From CAXXOK01 sp963663285 (GTDB taxonomy: Bacteria > Bacillota > Clostridia > Christensenellales > Aristaeellaceae), in the NCBI GenBank assembly GCA_963663285.2, contig CAXXNI010000002.1:1054001-1118000 (forward strand): a DNA stretch of 64,000 nucleotides, in the 5' to 3' direction. A program made the translations under genes and the position numbers. Below are positions 60,004 to 64,000 of the stretch, piece by piece; position 1 is the first letter of the stretch, and every line of letters starts with the position of its first letter. The notes below the pieces were generated by a model. The model was given only the letters and a program-made list of their open reading frames with translations, searched no databases and was not told the origin of the DNA.

Positions 60004-60876
60004 TCACACGACGTTTTGAACCTGTTCGCGCAGCTTTTCCAGCAGACATTTTATCTCCACTACAAAGCCCGCAATCTGCGCATCGGCCGCTTTGGAACCA
60101 ATCGTATTGGTTTCCCGGTTCATTTCCTGCAACAGAAAATCCATCCGGCGGCCAACTTCCCCTCCCGCTTCCAAGCATGCGGCAAACTGCTGAAAGTGGC
60201 TTTTCAACCGGGACAGTTCCTCATCAATTGCGCATTTATCGGCAATAAAAGCGATCTCCTGCGCAATTCGCTGTGGATCTACCGGCTGCACATTCCACTC
60301 CGCCAGACGCGCCTCCAGCCGTGCGCGGCATGCCTGCGGCACATCCGGCGCACGTTGTGCTATCCGTCCAACCAGTTCTTGTGCGTTATGCAAATTTTGC
60401 CGCAGGTCGCTTGCCAACGCTTCTCCTTCGCGTGTACGCATCGCCTGCAACTGAGAAAAAGCATGATCATAAGCTTCCACTGCCAGTTCTGTTACGGCTT
60501 GCGTATCTTCATCCGCCTGAGTAACAGTGGCCGCATTGCTCATGTTGATTAACTCGTATATACTCGGTACCGGTAGATGTAGTGCCTGTGCAAGTGCAGC
60601 AGTTTCTTTGGCGCTTTGCATAACAAGCGGTTGATCGATCCGCAGGCAATTGGCATCCGGCCGGTTATTTTGATAATTTAAGGATAGCTCAACATGCCCG
60701 CGTTTTAAAGCACCTTCGGCTGTCCGCGCTCTCAGCGGTTCTTCCAAAAAGGACAACGCCTTGGGCATTCTGAAACTAACATCTAAAAAACGGTGGTTAA
60801 CGGTTTTCAGCTCCAGCAGCATTTCCCGTCCGTCACGGCTTACACGGCTTCGGCCGTATCCCGTCATGCTGAGCAT
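60004..60876 (-). CDS. yicC: YicC-family endoribonuclease
   Basis: A stress-related endoribonuclease family. The 290-residue protein starts MLSMTGYGRSRV and has LELKTVNHRFLDVSFRMPK (about 23-41), the KRGHVELSLNY segment and the C-terminal GRRMDFLLQEMNRETNTIGSKA (about 246-267), all diagnostic. The ATG at 60876 is 7 bases after GGAGG; upstream ATGs overlap that site. A possible -10 (TATAAT) lies at 60925-60920 with a poor -35. First gene of the coaBC operon. Confidence 0.95.
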   Translation of the reverse strand: MLSMTGYGRSRVSRDGREMLLELKTVNHRFLDVSFRMPKALSFLEEPLRARTAEGALKRGHVELSLNYQNNRPDANCLRIDQPLVMQSAKETAALAQALHLPVPSIYELINMSNAATVTQADEDTQAVTELAVEAYDHAFSQLQAMRTREGEALASDLRQNLHNAQELVGRIAQRAPDVPQACRARLEARLAEWNVQPVDPQRIAQEIAFIADKCAIDEELSRLKSHFQQFAACLEAGGEVGRRMDFLLQEMNRETNTIGSKAADAQIAGFVVEIKCLLEKLREQVQNVV

Positions 60877-61039
60877 CCGCATCCCTCCGTACACCATCGT
60901 ATTGATGAGATTAAACTTTATTATAGCACATTACAGGCTGTTTGCATAGCCTATCCCGTTTGCCGTTGCAAATTACAGCTGCTGGATTGCCCCGATATAA
61001 AAATCCGGTGCAGAAACCATAAATACCTGTTTTTCAGGC

Positions 61040-61068
61040 TTGACAGCCCCCTGCTGATATGGTAAAAT
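61040..61068 (+). promoter_or_regulatory. promoter of the three-tRNA operon
   Basis: TTGACA at 61040-61045, 17 bases, TAAAAT at 61063-61068. The 15 bases 61031-61045 are identical to those before tRNA-Trp at 15991-16005. Confidence 0.88.
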
Positions 61069-61122
61069 TCCTAATCGTCAGCGGATAACCGCAGATGCGC
61101 CAAAAGGATGATGGCGGGACCT

Positions 61123-61199
<77 letters not shown>

Positions 61200-61206
61200 G
61201 GTATAT

Positions 61207-61282
61207 GGTGGGTATAGTTCAGTGGTAGAGCGCCAGATTGTGGCTCTGGAAGTCGTGGGTTCGAACCCCACTACTCACCCCA
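61207..61282 (+). tRNA. tRNA-His (GTG)
   Basis: 76 bases with encoded CCA. The extra G at -1 (61207) pairs with C at 61279, the identity pair of histidine tRNA. Acceptor GTGGGTA/TACTCAC; anticodon loop TTGTGGC with GTG. Confidence 0.97.
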
Positions 61283-61297
61283 TTTTCTCCTTTACTT

Positions 61298-61372
61298 TGG
61301 GGTATCGCCAAGCGGTAAGGCACGGGACTTTGACTCCCGCATTCGTAGGTTCAAATCCTGCTACCCCAGCCA
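61298..61372 (+). tRNA. tRNA-Gln (TTG)
   Basis: 75 bases with encoded CCA. Acceptor stem TGGGGTA/TACCCCA, anticodon loop CTTTGAC with TTG, discriminator G. Last of the Arg-His-Gln group. Confidence 0.97.
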
Positions 61373-61392
61373 AACCGCCGCTTAGGTGATGT

Positions 61393-61420
61393 ACGTCGCC
61401 GCAAGCGGCGCGTTTTTTTT
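61393..61420 (+). terminator. terminator of the three-tRNA operon
   Basis: Stem CGCCG/CGGCG with outer ACG/CGT pairs, followed by TTTTTTTT. Confidence 0.9.
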
Positions 61421-61487
61421 ATGGAATATCCGGCACAACCGCCTAAGCATACAGGCAGAAGGTTTTCAAACCGTTCATATGTATGTC

Positions 61488-61516
61488 TTGCTTATTGGAG
61501 AGTGCTTTGATATAAT
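61488..61516 (+). promoter_or_regulatory. promoter of yajC
   Basis: TTGCTT at 61488-61493, 17 bases, TATAAT at 61511-61516, about 45 bases before the yajC ATG. The same boxes and spacing occur before lon. Confidence 0.78.
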
Positions 61517-61559
61517 TATGTATTGAGATGGTCGAAATTCGGAAAGGGGTACAATACTT

Positions 61560-61937
61560 ATGAATTTAGCGCAAATTCTTCTCGGTTTGACTGAGAGCGC
61601 GGCTACGGACGCCGCTACAGACGCCACCACCGCTGCCGCAGGTAGTGAAATTTTCACGCTCATCGTACCTATGGTATTGATGTTTGCGGTCTTCTATTTC
61701 TTGCTGATTCGCCCGCAGCGCAAGAAAGACAAAAAGGTAAAGGACATGCTCTCGGCGCTGAAAGTCGGTGATCGTATCAGCACCATCGGAGGCATCTACG
61801 GCACTATCACCATGATTAAAGATGACACCATTGAGCTGAACGTCGGCAAAGACAACGTAAAGCTGATGATGGCCCGCTGGGCAATCCGCCAGGTAGAAGA
61901 CGTGCCTGTTGAGAATGACACGGAAGTCCTGAACTAA
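61560..61937 (+). CDS. yajC: preprotein translocase subunit YajC
   Basis: A small accessory of the SecDF complex. The 125-residue protein has an N-terminal Ala/Thr-rich segment (about 10-28), one membrane helix (about 32-50, FTLIVPMVLMFAVFYFLLI), then the diagnostic RPQRKKDKKVKDMLSALKVGDRISTIGGIYGTI (about 51-82). The region before the helix is longer than in most YajC. AAAGGGG precedes the ATG. Here yajC is followed by scfA, with its own terminator, and not by secD within the window. Confidence 0.94.
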   Translation: MNLAQILLGLTESAATDAATDATTAAAGSEIFTLIVPMVLMFAVFYFLLIRPQRKKDKKVKDMLSALKVGDRISTIGGIYGTITMIKDDTIELNVGKDNVKLMMARWAIRQVEDVPVENDTEVLN

Positions 61938-61965
61938 CCGGTATTCCAATCAGCATAGACTGCCG

Positions 61966-61999
61966 CGCCCTTTCCGGTGTACGCCGGAAAGGGCGTTTT
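61966..61999 (+). terminator. terminator after yajC
   Basis: A perfect 12-bp stem (61966-61977 with 61984-61995) followed by TTTTAT. Confidence 0.92.
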
Positions 62000-62036
62000 A
62001 TAATGGTATCGCAATCTTGAAAGTTGAACACCGCCA

Positions 62037-62065
62037 TTGAAATACATAAACCAATGTAGTATAAT
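62037..62065 (+). promoter_or_regulatory. promoter of scfA
   Basis: TTGAAA at 62037-62042, 17 bases, TATAAT at 62060-62065, about 30 bases before GGGAGG and the ATG at 62103. Confidence 0.85.
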
Positions 62066-62102
62066 GTATCCGCTATAGAAATCGATAGGGAGGTACATCC
62101 AT

Positions 62103-62297
62103 ATGAAACATATTAAAACCGTCGCCGAACCCTGCCTGCGTCAGTCTCTCGCTTATGGCGGCTGCGGCGAATGCCAGAGCTCCTGCCAGAGCGCTTGCAA
62201 GACTAGCTGCACCGTTGGTAACCAGAGCTGCGCCAGCCGCGAACAGCAGGCGATTGCAGGCCGCGAAGGAAAAACCAATCACGCTGCCGGTAAATAA
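62103..62297 (+). CDS. scfA: six-cysteine peptide SCIFF, with a seventh cysteine and C-terminal extension
   Basis: Precursor of the near-universal clostridial ranthipeptide. The 64-residue peptide has the leader MKHIKTV and the core CGECQSSCQSACKTSCTVGNQ with the six conserved cysteines at 21, 24, 28, 32, 36 and 43. A seventh cysteine lies at 11 in the leader, and about 20 residues (ASREQQAIAGREGKTNHAAGK) follow C43, where usual SCIFFs end at about 46. In the studied homologue the maturase links C32 to T37; both residues are at those positions here. GGGAGG precedes the ATG. Confidence 0.95.
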   Translation: MKHIKTVAEPCLRQSLAYGGCGECQSSCQSACKTSCTVGNQSCASREQQAIAGREGKTNHAAGK

Positions 62298-62360
62298 ACG
62301 CTAGCCCAATCGGTTTACAGAAAACAAAACGGAAACCGTATGTGCAAGCATGGATATTGA

Positions 62361-62400
62361 AACGACCGCGACGGGTTACCTCGCCGCGGTATTTTGCTGT
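62361..62400 (+). other. hairpin between scfA and scfB
   Basis: An imperfect GC-rich stem ACCGCG with CGCGGT (62365-62370, 62385-62390), inner CG and GG/CC pairs, followed by ATTTTGCTGTTTT. It may end part of the transcripts so that the peptide exceeds the maturase. No separate promoter for scfB was seen in 62298-62471. Confidence 0.45.
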
Positions 62401-62471
62401 TTTCCGTGAGAAAGTATCGCCGTTTTGGGCGGCATTTATACCGCGGCAGCAAATGCTAAGGAGGAAACAGG

Positions 62472-63878
62472 ATGATTCATCTTTTCCGCGCACTGAACCG
62501 GCCTATGGTGTTGGACGTTGGCAGCGGCGCCGTTCATGCGCTGGACGATATTGCTTTTGATACCCTTACCTACATGCAGGAGCATGACCAGGCAACCGAT
62601 CCGCAGATCATTGCCGCTATGGCTGCAAACTACCTTGAAAAAGAAGCAGCTGAAACGCTGGCCGAAATCAGGGAAATGATCGCGCTTGGCTTTTTAGATA
62701 CGCCGGATAACTATGACTCGCTTGAACTGGCGGATACCGACGTAATTAAATCTATGTGCCTGCACGCTGCGCACGATTGCAATCTGCGTTGCAAATACTG
62801 CTTTGCCGATACCGGCGAATATCACATGCGCAACCGCTCGTTACTGTCTACAGATACCGGTAAAAAAGCGCTGGAGTGGTTAATCGCTAAAAGCGGAAAT
62901 CGCTATAACCTTGAAGTGGACTTTTTTGGCGGCGAGCCGCTGCTGAATTTCCCGGTCGTGAAAGAAGTTGTCGAATACGGCCGCGAATTAGAAAAGAAAT
63001 ATAACAAGCATTTTAAGTTCACCACCACCACGAATGCCGTAAATATGACGGATGAGATGATGGACTTCTTTAACCGCGAGATGGACAACGTTGTTATATC
63101 CATTGACGGCCGTAAAGAAGTACACGACCGGATGCGCCCTACCCCCAACAACAAGGGCAGCTATGATCTGATCATCGATAAAGCCAAAAAATTTGCGCAG
63201 CTCCGCGAGCAGAAACAGTACTATATCCGCGGCACGTACACACGCTATAACCTTGATTTTGCTAACGATGTACTGCACTTGGCGGATGAAGGTTTTGAGC
63301 AGCTATCAATCGAGCCTGTTGTGACCTCAGCAGATAAACCTTATGCCATCCGTGAGGAGGATTTACCACGTATCTACGACGAGTATGAGCGGCTTGGAAA
63401 AGAATACCTGAAACGCCGTGCTGATGGCCGTTGGTTCAGCTTTTTCCACTTCACAGTAGATTTAACCGGTGGCCCCTGCCTTCGGCGTAGACTAACCGGC
63501 TGCGGTGCAGGCAATGAATACGTCGCCGTAACGCCGGAAGGCGATATTTACCCATGCCACCAGTTTGTAGGGCGGGAAGGAATGCGTATGGGTTCCGTGT
63601 TGGAAGAAGGTTATGACACAGAAATTCAACATACTTTTCAACGCAACAATGTGCTGACAAAAGAGAAGTGCCACGATTGTTGGGCTCGTTTCTATTGCAG
63701 CGGCGGTTGCGCCGCCAACGCGCATGCCTTTAACGGAGATATTGGCAAACCCTATGATATGGAATGTCAAATTGAACGCAAGCGCTTGGAATGCGCAATG
63801 GCAATCTATGCTATTGAGCAGGAACGTAACATAAGCGGAGGCGAAAAACGTTCCATCGATCCCCCGCCGTGTTTATGA
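62472..63878 (+). CDS. scfB: SCIFF thioether maturase, radical SAM/SPASM (ScfB)
   Basis: Forms the Cys-Thr thioether bridge in SCIFF by radical chemistry. The 468-residue protein has an N-terminal peptide-binding (RRE) domain (about 1-85), the radical SAM CxxxCxxC at C103, C107 and C110 (CNLRCKYC), the DFFGGEPLLNF segment, and the SPASM region with cysteines 336, 344, 362, 400, 403, 409, 413 and 432 for two auxiliary clusters. AAGGAGG precedes the ATG. It lies 174 bases after scfA, the standard pairing. Confidence 0.97.
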   Translation: MIHLFRALNRPMVLDVGSGAVHALDDIAFDTLTYMQEHDQATDPQIIAAMAANYLEKEAAETLAEIREMIALGFLDTPDNYDSLELADTDVIKSMCLHAAHDCNLRCKYCFADTGEYHMRNRSLLSTDTGKKALEWLIAKSGNRYNLEVDFFGGEPLLNFPVVKEVVEYGRELEKKYNKHFKFTTTTNAVNMTDEMMDFFNREMDNVVISIDGRKEVHDRMRPTPNNKGSYDLIIDKAKKFAQLREQKQYYIRGTYTRYNLDFANDVLHLADEGFEQLSIEPVVTSADKPYAIREEDLPRIYDEYERLGKEYLKRRADGRWFSFFHFTVDLTGGPCLRRRLTGCGAGNEYVAVTPEGDIYPCHQFVGREGMRMGSVLEEGYDTEIQHTFQRNNVLTKEKCHDCWARFYCSGGCAANAHAFNGDIGKPYDMECQIERKRLECAMAIYAIEQERNISGGEKRSIDPPPCL

Positions 63879-63988
63879 ACGGACCGAACATTCGGGTTTG
63901 CAAATAAGATCAATTTTCTTTACCACTCGTTCACGATGCGGACAAAAATAGGTGGTATCATAACCACGTAGTAAGGAGGGATGCAACC

Positions 63989-64000
63989 ATGATGAATACT
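63989..64000 (+). CDS. start of a gene cut by the right edge
   Basis: An ATG at 63989 (then ATG AAT ACT) lies 8 bases behind the strong site AAGGAGGG, and the gap 63879-63988 contains an extended -10-like TGGTATCAT near 63950. Only three or four codons are seen, so no product can be named. The first residues read MMNT. Confidence 0.5.

Overview
This is one 64 kb stretch of a Bacillota chromosome, most probably an anaerobic member of the Clostridia. The clearest markers are the six-cysteine peptide SCIFF with its radical SAM maturase (scfA, scfB), a clostridial 2[4Fe-4S] ferredoxin, indolepyruvate:ferredoxin oxidoreductase (iorAB), pyruvate phosphate dikinase, and Bacillota gene orders: darA-holB-ricT, yicC-remA-gmk-rpoZ-coaBC, tig-clpP-clpX-lon-engB, asp23-fakA-recG and rpsF-ssb-rpsR. 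Many starts are TTG or GTG behind strong AGGAGG sites, and sigma-A type promoters (TTGACA-17-TATAAT) are easy to read. I see no CRISPR array, prophage, insertion sequence or rRNA. The region is mostly housekeeping with a few accessory islands.

Layout. 0-2 kb: end of an unknown gene, a small zinc-ribbon protein, mntP and a Qnr-like pentapeptide protein. 2-10 kb, minus strand: rsmD-coaD-coiled coil, a membrane protein, alr, then the aryl-pyruvate operon iorA-iorB-paaK-ACT behind an unusual leader. 10-12 kb: an HTH regulator plus alpha/beta hydrolase. 12-16 kb: rpsF-ssb-rpsR, darA-holB-ricT, ferredoxin, tRNA-Trp. 16-25 kb: accessory enzymes (CrcB, Gfo/Idh, two GNATs, nitrilase, EFR1, flavin reductase, MarR, TspO-like, D-2-hydroxyacid dehydrogenase, WYL regulator). 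25-28.5 kb: a polar amino-acid ABC transporter. 28.5-38.6 kb: thpR; a nfeD-floA-membrane protein-LytTR operon; two tandem uracil-DNA glycosylases; trmL; asp23-fakA-recG. 38.7-42 kb: a 603-residue membrane protein of unknown function and small genes. 42-50 kb: the protein quality-control block. 50-57 kb: ppdK, lgt, a serine hydrolase, recX. 57-61.4 kb: five tRNA genes, coaBC to yicC, three more tRNA genes. 61.5-64 kb: yajC, scfA, scfB.

How the genes work together. IorAB converts aryl-pyruvates to arylacetyl-CoA with reduction of ferredoxin, and PaaK interconverts arylacetate and its CoA ester, so the operon fits aromatic amino-acid fermentation; the ferredoxin at 15.7 kb could serve as acceptor. 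Trigger factor, ClpXP and Lon form a folding and degradation block. NfeD and FloA organise membrane microdomains and here share an operon with an orphan response regulator. ScfA is the precursor peptide modified by ScfB.

The most notable points are: ppdK carries four single-base insertions within 0.9 kb (pseudogene or sequence error); SCIFF has a seventh cysteine and a C-terminal extension; the iorA leader can form two mutually exclusive helices starting at the predicted transcription start; a tandem uracil-DNA glycosylase paralogue has lost its Fe-S ligands; trigger factor has a histone-like tail; and two distant tRNA promoters share a 15-base element.
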